The notes below the pieces were generated by a model. It had not been told where the DNA came from. It was given only the letters and a program-made list of their open reading frames with translations, and ran no database searches. Shown in pieces: positions 1 to 8,083 of a stretch of 64,000 bases of DNA (positions are counted from its first letter, which is position 1; each line of letters starts with the position of its first letter). Made by a program: the position numbers and the translations under genes. The DNA is taken from contig NZ_AZUP01000001.1 in assembly GCF_000527135.1 (NCBI RefSeq), positions 2,666,001 to 2,730,000 of the forward strand. Reading direction: 5' to 3'. This DNA is from Methyloversatilis discipulorum. GTDB lineage: Bacteria; Pseudomonadota; Gammaproteobacteria; Burkholderiales; Rhodocyclaceae.

Positions 1-21
1 CGAGCGGCGAAGGGAGTGAGC

Positions 22-1086
22 GTGAATACCGTTGAATCCACCCGCGAGATGCTGTCGCACGAACAGCCGGTCGGTCCCCAGGTGTGCTGCTTCGTCACCG
101 AGGATCCCTGTCAGCACGCGGACAGCCTGCCGCAGTGGTCGCAGGAATACCTGCAACTGACCAGCGGTGAGTTCCGCGGCCGCATCGTCGAAATGTCGTC
201 CGGCCCGGTGCAGCTGTTCCGCGAATCGATGGACCAGGTGATCGACGAGAAGGGCCATCCGCGGCCGTCGTCCTACACCTTCGGCGTGCCGATCAACGTG
301 CATCCGGACGGCTACTGGCAGGCGCAGGAGGTGCGCCGCGACAGCCTGCTCACGCTGCTGCCGGGCGAGGAACTTCACTTCCGCACACCGCGGATGTCGG
401 ACATCTTCGTCGCCGTGATCGACGCCGACACGCTGGATGGCTACGCCGAATCGGTGCTCGGGCGCGAAGTCGCGAGCGTGGTGGCGCGGACGCAGATGCA
501 GACACTGCAGTCAGGTGCGGCGATGCGCTACCGGCAGGTGCTGCACGAGGTGATGTGCTGCGTGCAGTCGACACCCGAGGTGCTGCAGCACGCGGCCTCC
601 TGTCAGGCGGTATCGGAATCCATCATCAATGCATCGCTCACCGCGCTGCTGTCGATTTCCGAGCGACCCGAGCGCAGCCGCGGCGGCCACGCCATCCACC
701 GCGCCATCGTCGAACGCGCCCGGCAGTACATCCTTGCCAACCGCGACGCGCCACCATCGGTCAGCGACCTCAGCGTGCATCTGAAGATGAGCCGGCGCGG
801 CCTGCACCATGCCTTCATGAACGTGCTGGGCATCAGCCCGGTCACCTTCCTGCGTTACGTGCGCCTGCACGGCGTACGAAAGGACCTGCTGCATGGCGGC
901 CCGGACATGTCGGTCAGCAGCGCCGCCTGCAAATGGGGCTTCTGGCACATGGGCATGTTCTCGTCCTACTACAAGGCGCTGTTCGGCGAGTCGCCGTCGT
1001 CCACGCTGAAGCGACCGCCGCAGGTGCGGGCGCAGCCGTGGTCGTCGGGCACCGGCGACTGGCCCTTCCCCGGATTGTCGGACTGA
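22..1086 (+). CDS. AraC-family transcriptional regulator (EutR-like)
   Basis: This is a DNA-binding regulator with an N-terminal sensing region (about residues 1-215) and a C-terminal AraC-type double helix-turn-helix (about 225-335). The second recognition segment ends in the usual GESP-like family ending. The N-terminal half resembles that of EutR-like regulators, which are often found near amine catabolism genes. A GTG at 16 is in the same frame, but the purine-rich site AAGGGA ends directly against it. The GTG at 22 has proper spacing, so I place the start there (354 aa). It converges on a porin gene and shares the terminator region with it. Its target is not visible; amine metabolism is a guess from the neighbours. 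Confidence 0.85.
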   Translation: MNTVESTREMLSHEQPVGPQVCCFVTEDPCQHADSLPQWSQEYLQLTSGEFRGRIVEMSSGPVQLFRESMDQVIDEKGHPRPSSYTFGVPINVHPDGYWQAQEVRRDSLLTLLPGEELHFRTPRMSDIFVAVIDADTLDGYAESVLGREVASVVARTQMQTLQSGAAMRYRQVLHEVMCCVQSTPEVLQHAASCQAVSESIINASLTALLSISERPERSRGGHAIHRAIVERARQYILANRDAPPSVSDLSVHLKMSRRGLHHAFMNVLGISPVTFLRYVRLHGVRKDLLHGGPDMSVSSAACKWGFWHMGMFSSYYKALFGESPSSTLKRPPQVRAQPWSSGTGDWPFPGLSD

Positions 1087-1123
1087 AAAAAACGGCCGCG
1101 ACGCGAGGAGAGCGTGCGGCCGT
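1086..1123 (-). terminator. Rho-independent terminator of the porin gene
   Basis: Arms ACGGCCGC (1092-1099) and GCGGCCGT (1116-1123) pair perfectly. The stem continues through ACGC/GCGT with one bulged base and a seven-base loop. On the minus strand the stem is followed by a run of seven T (1086-1092). This is a textbook terminator for the leftward porin gene; the T run abuts the stop codon of the converging AraC gene. Confidence 0.85.
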
Positions 1124-1169
1124 CAAGGATTCCCCCGGAGGCGGAATCCGCGAGGTCATAGTCGGTGCT

Positions 1170-1952
1170 TCAGAAGGTGCGCTTCACGTAGATCAGCCAC
1201 TTGCTGTCGCCGGTGTCCTTGCAGCGGATGCCGTTGTCGCAGATGGTGTAGAAGTTCTTGTCCGCGTTGGTGTCCACATACGCCACCGCCGCCTGCCAGC
1301 CCCCTTCGAAGTTCTTCGTCACGCCCACCTTCCAGTCGGTGAAGTCGTAGTCGTCGTAGTTCTTCACCTTCTGGTGACCGACGTGAACGTTGGCGATCCA
1401 CGACGGCATGAACTCGTAGTTCGCGTTCAGCTCGATGTAGTCCGATCCGTCCGAATCCGCGCCGAAGGACTTCTTGCTGAAACCGAAGTAGTCGGTCACC
1501 GCGTACGAGTACTTCAGCTGGATGAACTTCCACGTCACCGCCGCGTTCAGTTCCAGCGTGTTCAGGGTTTCGGTGCCCCCACCTGCCAGATCGAGCTTGC
1601 CGCCCGGGAAGATGAACTGCAGGAAGCCGACGTCGAAGGTCCAGTCGTCCACTGTCTTCGCGAAGCCGCCATAGACGTCGATCTCGCCGGTCGCGTTCGA
1701 CAGCGCCAGGTCGCTCACATTGGTGCCCCAGACGCCCAGGTAGGCGCCACTCTCGTGGGCGAGGTCGAAACCGCCCTGCACCGCCGGATTCTCCTGCGTG
1801 TAGCTGATGCCGCGGAAGATGTACTGCGAGAACAGGCCTACGTTCGCGCTGACGGTATAGGCCGGTGCCGCCGCTTCTTCGGCGTGCACCGTGACGGATG
1901 CTGCGCACAGCGCCAACGCGGCGAGCGGGAGACGGATGAAGTTTGTGTTCAT
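1170..1952 (-). CDS. TorF-family putative porin
   Basis: The 260-residue precursor starts with a typical Sec signal peptide (about residues 1-24, ending VHA-EE). A beta-rich body follows, with the conserved family opening of the type VGLFSQYIFRG and many alternating aromatic and polar strands. It ends in an aromatic residue (RTF), as outer-membrane barrel proteins usually do. The family (TorF, also called Gcw_chp) is annotated as outer-membrane pore-like proteins of unknown substrate. The start at 1952 has AAAGG eight to nine bases upstream. The nearness to an amine pathway suggests solute entry across the outer membrane, which is inference. Confidence 0.85.
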   Translation of the reverse strand: MNTNFIRLPLAALALCAASVTVHAEEAAAPAYTVSANVGLFSQYIFRGISYTQENPAVQGGFDLAHESGAYLGVWGTNVSDLALSNATGEIDVYGGFAKTVDDWTFDVGFLQFIFPGGKLDLAGGGTETLNTLELNAAVTWKFIQLKYSYAVTDYFGFSKKSFGADSDGSDYIELNANYEFMPSWIANVHVGHQKVKNYDDYDFTDWKVGVTKNFEGGWQAAVAYVDTNADKNFYTICDNGIRCKDTGDSKWLIYVKRTF

Positions 1953-2114
1953 GATGTCGACCTTTCGGAATGTGCTCCGTGCGCGCGAACGCTTGCCGCG
2001 CACCGGAGGAAGTTCGTTCGAATGCGGATGCCTTGAAAAAGACCCGGTACATGCGGCGCAGGAGGAGCCGCCCCGCATGTACCGGCCAAGGTGAGGACGG
2101 TGTGCGCCGCCCCT

Positions 2115-2414
2115 TCAGCGCTGGCCCGCGCGGACTCGGGCCAGTGTGTGCCTGTAGCGCGCCCAGACGTAGGCGTCCATGACCATGACGGCATAGACGA
2201 AAAAGCCGCCGGCATGGCGCCCGACGAAGGAATGCTCGGGCGTCGTCATGTGCCAGCTGACGACGCCGAGGCTGAGCGCGAAGAACAGCATGATCCACGC
2301 CCGCACCAGCATGCCGTTCAGCACCTGCCCCATGCCGGGCAGCAGCAGCGCGGCAGCGAGCACGAAGAACGGATGCGGTGGGCGCGAGGCGGTCGATGCG
2401 GTGGCGGATGTCAT
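2115..2414 (-). CDS. Small membrane protein of unknown function (99 aa)
   Basis: This is the last gene of the leftward amine train. It has two or three hydrophobic segments (about residues 14-34, 38-55 and 68-85) with short polar turns, and a basic C-terminus. Its ATG overlaps the stop of the upstream 225-residue gene by four bases (ATGA), so the two are probably translationally coupled. I do not recognise the family. It is too small for a complete transporter and may be an accessory membrane subunit. Confidence 0.7.
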   Translation of the reverse strand: MTSATASTASRPPHPFFVLAAALLLPGMGQVLNGMLVRAWIMLFFALSLGVVSWHMTTPEHSFVGRHAGGFFVYAVMVMDAYVWARYRHTLARVRAGQR

Positions 2415-3088
2415 GCGGCTCTCTCCAGTTTCGTGACTTTCAGCGACGAGGCGATACGCAGTGCGGCGTCGAGCAGCGGCTGCAACAGTTCCGGCTCGAT
2501 GCGCGTTTCGTCCGGCAGCAGAGAGCGCAGCACCAGGTAGTGCGCACGCTGCACGCCGCCGACGCGGAACACGATGCGCACGCCGCGCGGGCTCACCAGC
2601 AGTTCCTTGAACGAGGGCACGTCGATCAGGCTGCCGGCCGCTTCGCGCAACGCATTCAGCGGTAGCCGCAAGCCGGCCGGACTCACCTTGGCGATCTGGT
2701 GAACCGGCCAGTCGGCGGGCAGATCGATGCGCTCGTCCATGCTGTCCGAGGCGGACCAGAACTCGATGTTCTGCGGCCGCATCAGCAGGTCGAAACTGCC
2801 GCCCACCGGCAAGGGCGTGCGCAGCGTCACCGACAGCCACAGCGACGGCACCTTGCGGTAGCCGACGTGATCGAGCATGGCCTGCAGCTCGAACTGCGCA
2901 CCGTCGTAGCGGCCGCTCAGGCGCGGGTACTCGGCGCCCGAATCGACCACCGAGACGGCGTCGAACATGCCGGCGCAGTCGTCGAACACCGCCGCGCGCT
3001 CGTCGCGGAACTGCTGCTGCGTGCGCCGTTGCCACCACGCGAACAGCCCGCCGCCGAGCAGCAGCGCCGCCATCGTCGCGAGCGTCAT
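2411..3088 (-). CDS. Membrane-anchored protein of unknown function (225 aa)
   Basis: It has one N-terminal membrane anchor (about residues 3-19), then a soluble alpha/beta region with no motif I recognise. There are no clustered cysteines and no nucleotide-binding loop. The ATG overlaps the permease stop codon by one base (TGATG) and its own stop overlaps the next start by four bases, so it is locked into the permease operon. That coupling suggests a role with the permease, for instance as a stabilising or sensing partner. No function can be assigned from sequence alone. Confidence 0.7.
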   Translation of the reverse strand: MTLATMAALLLGGGLFAWWQRRTQQQFRDERAAVFDDCAGMFDAVSVVDSGAEYPRLSGRYDGAQFELQAMLDHVGYRKVPSLWLSVTLRTPLPVGGSFDLLMRPQNIEFWSASDSMDERIDLPADWPVHQIAKVSPAGLRLPLNALREAAGSLIDVPSFKELLVSPRGVRIVFRVGGVQRAHYLVLRSLLPDETRIEPELLQPLLDAALRIASSLKVTKLERAA

Positions 3089-4482
3089 CAGTAGCCCTTC
3101 GGACGCGGCCACGGCATCGTGAATTGTTCGCCGCGCTTCACGTAGGGATAGCGACGCACGACGAACCAGATCGACACCAGGATGTAGAAGGCCATGATGG
3201 ACAGCAGCGATGTGCCGTAGCCCAGATAGGTCGCGAAGTAGGTCGCGCCGCACAGCAGGCCGAGCACGATGCAGGGCAGCGGGTGGTAGGGATGCACGTA
3301 ACCGCGCTCGATCGACCCCAGCGGCCACAGCCGGCGGAAGCGGACGATGTTGAAGGACATGAAGGTGTAACCCAGCAGCCCCGACAGGATGGAGAAGGTG
3401 ATCACCTGATCGAGCAGCCCGGTAAAGGCGAAGGACACTGCGATCGGGATCAGGAAAAGGATGGCGCGGTAAGGCGTGCGGTAGCGCGGATGCACGGCAC
3501 CGAACCAGTGCGGCATGTAGCGGTCGCGCGACATCGAGAACCAGGCACGCGAGGCATCGTTGATGCAGCCGTTGGCCGACGCGATGGCCGCGAACATGGT
3601 GCCGATGAACAGGATCACCTCCAGCTCGACATTGCCGGTCAGTCGCGCGGCGTCGTACAGCGGCGTCGTCGCCTGGCCCAGGTACTCCCACGGAATGAGG
3701 CCGGTGCAGATGTACCAGGTGAGCGAAGCCGCGATCAGCAGCGTCATCATGCCGCCCATCGTGCCGAGCGGAATCGAGCGGCCGGCCGAGCGCACTTCCT
3801 CCGCCGCCTGGCAGGTGCCTTCGATGCCGAGGTAGTACCACATGCCGAACTGCAGCGAGGCGAGCACGCCGATCCAGCCGTAGGGCAGATCGGTCAGCAG
3901 TTCGCTGTGGCGCAGCACGCTCTCGCCGCCGGCGATGCCGGTGGTGCTGAAGAACAGCACCAGGATGGCGAGCACGGCGAAGGCGGTGATGACGAAGTTC
4001 ACCGTCAAGGTCATGAACACGCCGCGGTAGTTCAGCCAGGCGAGGAAGGCGATCGTCAGCACCACGAAGGGCTTGGGGTCGAGTTCCGCACCGTACTGTG
4101 CGGCCACCGCATGCAGCAGGTCACCGACCACCAGCGCGTCGGCCGCCTCCAGCATGGTGTAGGCCATCACCAGATAGAGGCCGACGTTGAAGGCCATCAG
4201 CGGCCCGATGATGTGCTTGGCCTGCGTGTACTGACCGCCCGCCGCGGCGACCGTTGAGGTCACCTCGGAATCGATCATCGCCACACAGGTGTAGAGCAGG
4301 CCGATCACCCAGCAGGCGATCAGTGCGCCATAGGCGCCGCCCTTCGCCACCGAGAAGTTCCAGCCCATGTACTCGCCGACCAGCACGATACCGACGCCCA
4401 GTGCCCATACGTGCACCGGGCCCAACACTTTCAGCAGTGAAATCTTCTCCTGCTTCCCTGCCGCTGCAGTTGCAGTTCCCAT
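3088..4482 (-). CDS. APC-superfamily amine or amino-acid permease
   Basis: This inner-membrane permease of 464 residues has about 12 transmembrane helices. The first helix carries the G-rich unwound region typical of APC carriers, and the N-terminal segment (VGEYMGWNFSVAKGG) resembles ethanolamine permeases of the same superfamily. An ATG with GGGAGA just upstream supports the start at 4482. It lies in the same leftward train as the methylamine genes, so a methylamine or related amine substrate is likely but unproven. A pair of RNA hairpins separates it from the upstream 46-residue gene. Confidence 0.85.
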   Translation of the reverse strand: MGTATAAAGKQEKISLLKVLGPVHVWALGVGIVLVGEYMGWNFSVAKGGAYGALIACWVIGLLYTCVAMIDSEVTSTVAAAGGQYTQAKHIIGPLMAFNVGLYLVMAYTMLEAADALVVGDLLHAVAAQYGAELDPKPFVVLTIAFLAWLNYRGVFMTLTVNFVITAFAVLAILVLFFSTTGIAGGESVLRHSELLTDLPYGWIGVLASLQFGMWYYLGIEGTCQAAEEVRSAGRSIPLGTMGGMMTLLIAASLTWYICTGLIPWEYLGQATTPLYDAARLTGNVELEVILFIGTMFAAIASANGCINDASRAWFSMSRDRYMPHWFGAVHPRYRTPYRAILFLIPIAVSFAFTGLLDQVITFSILSGLLGYTFMSFNIVRFRRLWPLGSIERGYVHPYHPLPCIVLGLLCGATYFATYLGYGTSLLSIMAFYILVSIWFVVRRYPYVKRGEQFTMPWPRPKGY

Positions 4483-4498
4483 CTTGTTCTCCCGTCTT

Positions 4499-4529
4499 CA
4501 CGCACGCCGTTGTGCGTGGTTCGAACCAC
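4499..4529 (-). other. Intercistronic hairpin and 14-bp palindrome
   Basis: CACGCAC (4499-4505) pairs with GTGCGTG (4512-4518). It overlaps GTGGTTCGAACCAC (4516-4529), a perfect palindrome. Both sit between the 46-residue gene and the permease start. There is no T run, so this is more likely an mRNA processing, stability or protein-binding site than a terminator. Confidence 0.5.
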
Positions 4530-4532
4530 CGA

Positions 4533-4673
4533 TCACTCGTCGCCTTCGCGCGAGCTGAGCAGGAAGTCTTCGCCGTAGGTGGTGCTGACGAAGCGCGCAT
4601 CGACCAGCATCCAGCCGACCAGCACGATCGAAATGCCCCAGGCCGCGTATTCCAGTGCCGTCCAGAAATCCAT
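4533..4673 (-). CDS. Tiny single-pass membrane protein (46 aa)
   Basis: The gene is too short for many gene finders. It reads MDFWTALEYAAWGIS at the N-terminus, has one hydrophobic helix (about residues 10-25), then a polar acidic tail ending REGDE. It starts three bases after the stop of the 133-residue membrane protein and ends before the permease, in the same direction. The tight spacing and clean membrane profile argue that it is real. It could be a small regulatory or assembly subunit for the permease; no family was recognised. Confidence 0.65.
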   Translation of the reverse strand: MDFWTALEYAAWGISIVLVGWMLVDARFVSTTYGEDFLLSSREGDE

Positions 4674-4676
4674 GAC

Positions 4677-5078
4677 TCAGTCCTCCTTGCCGGCGCGCGG
4701 GCCGAAGCGCTCGTTGATGACTTCGCGGTACTCGCGGTCGGACACCTTGAGCACGAAGAAGAAGTAGACGGCAATCACGGCGACCGTGATGCCGAGCGAC
4801 CACGGTTCGATCTCGTAGCTGAACTTCTTGCTGACGATGGGCTCGGCCGACTCGGCATCGAAGCCGAGCTTCTGCCACTGGGCGGCCATCGTTTCGTTCT
4901 GCTTCATCGCTTCCCAGGTGGCGACCGGCTTCTCGGCCGGCGCTTCCGATTCGGCGGCGGTGCCGCCGAGCAGCAGCGGCGCGAGCAGGCTCAGATACAC
5001 CAACGCGAGCACGACCATGGCGTCGACGAACTGACCGAAGCCCTTCTGCACAGGGGGTTTGTAGGCGTTGCGGGACAT
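4677..5078 (-). CDS. Two-pass membrane protein of unknown function (133 aa)
   Basis: It has one hydrophobic helix at about residues 20-38 and another at about 95-111. Between them lies a roughly 55-residue acidic loop containing two KP/KK-rich patches. The C-terminal tail is charged (DREYREVINERFGPR). The start lies 11 bases after the stop of the 117-residue gene. I do not recognise the family. Position between two other small membrane genes and a permease suggests a multi-subunit membrane assembly. Confidence 0.7.
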   Translation of the reverse strand: MSRNAYKPPVQKGFGQFVDAMVVLALVYLSLLAPLLLGGTAAESEAPAEKPVATWEAMKQNETMAAQWQKLGFDAESAEPIVSKKFSYEIEPWSLGITVAVIAVYFFFVLKVSDREYREVINERFGPRAGKED

Positions 5079-5089
5079 GTGTGCGCTCC

Positions 5090-5443
5090 TCAGCCGATGT
5101 CGACGTGAGCCGGACGCAGTGCGGCCTTGCGGGCACGGGCGCGGTGTTCGTCGAGGTGGTGGATGTCGATGCCGTAGATGTGTTCGCGGTCTTCGGCGTA
5201 GTGACGAAGCATGGCGATCACCGATGCCGTGTTGAACAGCAGTACGAGCGCGCCGGCCACGGTCAGCACGATGCCGACGGGCGAGCCGAGGAAGCCGTGC
5301 GGGACGGCGAAGTACACATAGCCCAGCGCAAGCCACAGACCGAGCAGGGCGCCCAGAGACATGGCCTTGTCGCGACCGAACATGCTGTTGATGCGGCGTT
5401 CGAGCGCGGGGTTTGCGGGGTGTTTGCTTTTGCTTTGATCCAT
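5090..5443 (-). CDS. Two-pass membrane protein of unknown function (117 aa)
   Basis: The soluble N-terminus (about residues 1-27) is followed by two membrane helices (about 29-50 and 55-78). The C-terminal cytoplasmic tail contains several histidines (HIYGIDIHHLDEH), which could bind a metal, though that is speculation. A very strong ribosome-binding site (AAAGGAGGAG) precedes the ATG at 5443. It is the first of the three small membrane genes, 121 bp after the SMR gene, so a local promoter is possible, though none is clear in 5444-5564. Confidence 0.7.
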   Translation of the reverse strand: MDQSKSKHPANPALERRINSMFGRDKAMSLGALLGLWLALGYVYFAVPHGFLGSPVGIVLTVAGALVLLFNTASVIAMLRHYAEDREHIYGIDIHHLDEHRARARKAALRPAHVDIG

Positions 5444-5564
5444 CTTGCTCTCCTCCTTTATGGGTGCATTTTTTGATGGGATGAAATCGTCAGCAGCAGA
5501 TGTGGAACGTCGGATGTGCGGTGGTGGGTTCTCCTCGGAAAAGCGTCTGTGGGTGTTGCGTCGT

Positions 5565-5894
5565 TCAGGCCTGCGACTTCGAGAAAAGCTGGATCACGGC
5601 GACCCCGCTCACGATAAGGGCGATGCCCGCGAGCGCGGCCGCATCGAGTCGCTGACCGAATGCGATGAGGCCGATTATTGATATCGCGACGATGCCGACG
5701 CCCGACCACACCGCGTAGGCGATGCCGATCGGTATGGTCCTCAGCGACAGCGACATCAGAGAGAAAGCGATGACGTAGCCGACGACCGTGAACGCCAGAG
5801 GCAGCGGACGTGACAGACCCTCCACCTGTTTGAGCGCACTCGTTGCAATGACCTCTGCAACGATGGCGCCCAACAGGAAGAGCCAGCCGGTCAC
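5565..5894 (-). CDS. Small multidrug resistance (SMR) family transporter
   Basis: The 109-residue protein has four transmembrane helices and the SMR signature: a membrane-embedded Glu in helix 1 (AEVIATSALK, residue 14) and the helix-3 segment YAVWSGVG. It groups by eye with EmrE/QacE-type proton-coupled cation exporters, not the SugE/Gdx branch. The start is a GTG at 5894 with GGAG about 11 bases upstream. It follows mgsC by 28 bases, so it is probably co-transcribed. Exporting excess methylammonium or a toxic amine by-product is a reasonable but untested role. Confidence 0.85.
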   Translation of the reverse strand: MTGWLFLLGAIVAEVIATSALKQVEGLSRPLPLAFTVVGYVIAFSLMSLSLRTIPIGIAYAVWSGVGIVAISIIGLIAFGQRLDAAALAGIALIVSGVAVIQLFSKSQA

Positions 5895-5922
5895 GTCCGC
5901 AGACTCCTCATGGCGGCGTGGA

Positions 5923-7287
5923 TCAGTAGCCGTTGTGGCCCGGGATCCAGCTGGTGCCCGCCAGCGGGATGCGCGCCATGGCGGCGGCTTCCAGCGTCAG
6001 GGCGACCAGGTCTTCGCGCTCCAGGTGATGCACGTTCTGCTTGCCGCAGGCACGGGCGATCGTGGTCAGTTCCATGTTCAGCGTCTTCAGGTAGTTCTTG
6101 ACGCGACGGGCGCCGACGTCCGGCTGCAGGCGCTGTTCGAGCACGGAATCCTGCGTGGTCACGCCGACCGGGCACTTGCCGGTGTGGCAGTGGTGGCAGA
6201 AGCCGGGCGTGGTGCCGAGCGCGTCGTAACCTTCCAGGGCCGACATGTGCTGACCGTTCTGGATGTAGGTTTCCGAGTTACAGCCGAGCGCGTACAGGAT
6301 GCCCTGACCGATGGCGACCGCGTCGGCACCCATGGCCAGCGCCTTGGCGACATCGGCGCCGCTGCGGATACCACCGGACACGATGAGCTGCACTTCGCCC
6401 TTCATGTTCAGGTCTTCCAGCGCGTCGACCGCCTGGCGGACTGCGGCCAGCGTCGGGATGCCGATGTGTTCGATGTAGCAGGTCTGCGTCGCCGCGGTAC
6501 CGCCCTGCATGCCGTCGACCACCACCACGTCGGCGCCGGCATGAACAGCCAGCTTGACGTCGTTGAAGGTGCGGGTGGCACCGACCTTCACGTAGATCGG
6601 CTTTTCCCAGTCGGTCAGTTCACGCAGTTCCTGGATCTTGATCGCCAGATCGTCAGGACCGGTCCAGTCCGGGTGACGGCAGGCCGAGCGCTGATCGACG
6701 CCCTGCGGCAGCGTGCGCATCTTGGCCACGCGCGGGTTCACCTTCTGGCCCAGAAGCATGCCGCCGCCGCCCGGCTTGGCGCCCTGGCCGATCACCACTT
6801 CGATGGCGTCGGCGCGACGCACGTCGTCCGGGTTGAAGCCGTAACGCGACGGCAGGCACTGGTACACCAGCGTCTTCGACGAATTGCGCTCTTCCGGCGT
6901 CATGCCGCCGTCACCGGTGGTCGTGGTGGTGCCCATCTCGGTGGCAGCACGGCCCAGCGATTCCTTCACGTTGGCCGACAGCGCGCCGAAGCTCATGCCG
7001 GCGACGGTGATCGGGATGTCCAGCTCGAGCGGCTTCTTGGCGAAGCGGGTGCCGAGGATGGTCTTGGTGACGCACTTCTCGCGATAGCCTTCGAGCGGGT
7101 AACGCGACAGCGAACCGGCGAGGAAGACCAGGTCGTCGAAATGCGGCAGCTTGCGCTTGGCGCCCATGCCGCGGATTTCGTACAGGCCGTGCGCCGCCGC
7201 GTTCTGGATGTAGTCGATGACGCTGCGGTCGAAGCTGGCGGACTCCTCGCGGGAGACGCGCTTGAACGATACGGGTTTGATGTCCAT
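5923..7287 (-). CDS. mgsC: N-methylglutamate synthase, FMN-binding glutamate-synthase-like subunit
   Basis: The 454-residue protein matches the central and FMN-binding region of glutamate synthase. It has the TIM-barrel phosphate and FMN loops (VDGMQGGTA; IVSGGIRSGADVAKAL) and a C-terminal cysteine cluster (CHHCHTGKCPVG) that in GltB binds a 3Fe-4S centre. With MgsA and MgsB it converts gamma-glutamylmethylamide plus 2-oxoglutarate (or releases methylamine onto it) to N-methylglutamate. The start at 7287 has AAGGA upstream; the longer frame upstream overlaps two hairpins and lacks such a site. It is separated from mgsB by 106 bases. An ordinary glutamate synthase domain is the alternative, unlikely next to gmaS and mgd genes. 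Confidence 0.92.
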   Translation of the reverse strand: MDIKPVSFKRVSREESASFDRSVIDYIQNAAAHGLYEIRGMGAKRKLPHFDDLVFLAGSLSRYPLEGYREKCVTKTILGTRFAKKPLELDIPITVAGMSFGALSANVKESLGRAATEMGTTTTTGDGGMTPEERNSSKTLVYQCLPSRYGFNPDDVRRADAIEVVIGQGAKPGGGGMLLGQKVNPRVAKMRTLPQGVDQRSACRHPDWTGPDDLAIKIQELRELTDWEKPIYVKVGATRTFNDVKLAVHAGADVVVVDGMQGGTAATQTCYIEHIGIPTLAAVRQAVDALEDLNMKGEVQLIVSGGIRSGADVAKALAMGADAVAIGQGILYALGCNSETYIQNGQHMSALEGYDALGTTPGFCHHCHTGKCPVGVTTQDSVLEQRLQPDVGARRVKNYLKTLNMELTTIARACGKQNVHHLEREDLVALTLEAAAMARIPLAGTSWIPGHNGY

Positions 7288-7319
7288 GTTGAGTCCTTGA
7301 TGTATCCGTGTCTGCACCG

Positions 7320-7387
7320 GAGGAAGCACCGGGTCGTCCCAAGCTTCCTCGCCGCCCCTCGGGGCCCGGAGCGGCGACGCCGCTCCG
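7320..7387 (-). other. Two tandem stem-loops in the mgsB-mgsC gap
   Basis: GAGGAAGC (7320-7327) pairs with GCTTCCTC (7343-7350), and CGGAGCGGC (7367-7375) pairs with GCCGCTCCG (7379-7387). Both arms are perfect. They lie in the only sizeable gap inside mgsABC and have no T run. They could tune subunit ratios through mRNA processing or decay. Confidence 0.55.
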
Positions 7388-7393
7388 TGTGGG

Positions 7394-8083
7394 TCAATAC
7401 TCCTGGTTCGCGTCGGCGTTCCAGTGGTACAGGGAACGCGCAGAAGCGATGCGCTTGAAGCTCTTCGGGTCGTGCTCGAGACCGGCCTTGGACAGCAGTT
7501 CGGCCAGCGTCGCGTAGTCAGCGTCGGTCATGTCCTCGAAGCGCGCATCGGCACCGAGCGACTTGACGTTGCCGCGCAGGTAGATGACGGCTTCGTACAG
7601 CGAGTCGCCGAGCGCGTCGCCGGCGTCGCCACAGATGACCATGTGGCCGGCCTGGGCCATGAAGCCCGAGAAGCTGCCGACGCTGCCGCCGACGACGATG
7701 TCGCCGCCCTTGAGCGAGATGCCGCAGCGCAGGCCGGCGTCACCGTCGATCACCAGCAGGCCGCCGTGGGCGGTGGCGCCGGCGCCGTTCGAGGCGAAGC
7801 CCTTCACGTGCACCGTGCCGCTCATCATGTTCTCGGCGACACCGGTGCCGGCGCTGCCGTGGATGACGACGCGGGCGTGCTTGTTCATGCCGGCAGCGTA
7901 GTAACCCGCATGGCCATGCACCTCGACCGTGACCGGCTGGTTGAGGCCGACCGCGATGTTGTGCGCGCCGTCCGGGTTCAGCACCGAAATGTGGCGCTTG
8001 TCGCCCTCCTCAAGACCCTTGTGCAGGAAGGTGTTCATCTCGGTCAGCGACGAGCTGGCGAGATCAAAGGTCATGCGTTCCAT
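7394..8083 (-). CDS. mgsB: N-methylglutamate synthase, GltB C-terminal-like subunit
   Basis: The 229-residue protein is a right-handed beta-helix like the GXGXG domain at the C-terminus of GltB. It shows many repeating GxxG turns (about residues 45-160, for example GSAGTGVAENMMSG). In glutamate synthase this domain is structural and shapes the ammonia channel; here it would serve the MgsABC complex. The ATG at 8083 is preceded by GAGGAG and overlaps the mgsA end by 13 bases. A second in-frame ATG at 8074 would overlap by ATGA and is a possible alternative. Confidence 0.9.
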   Translation of the reverse strand: MERMTFDLASSSLTEMNTFLHKGLEEGDKRHISVLNPDGAHNIAVGLNQPVTVEVHGHAGYYAAGMNKHARVVIHGSAGTGVAENMMSGTVHVKGFASNGAGATAHGGLLVIDGDAGLRCGISLKGGDIVVGGSVGSFSGFMAQAGHMVICGDAGDALGDSLYEAVIYLRGNVKSLGADARFEDMTDADYATLAELLSKAGLEHDPKSFKRIASARSLYHWNADANQEY

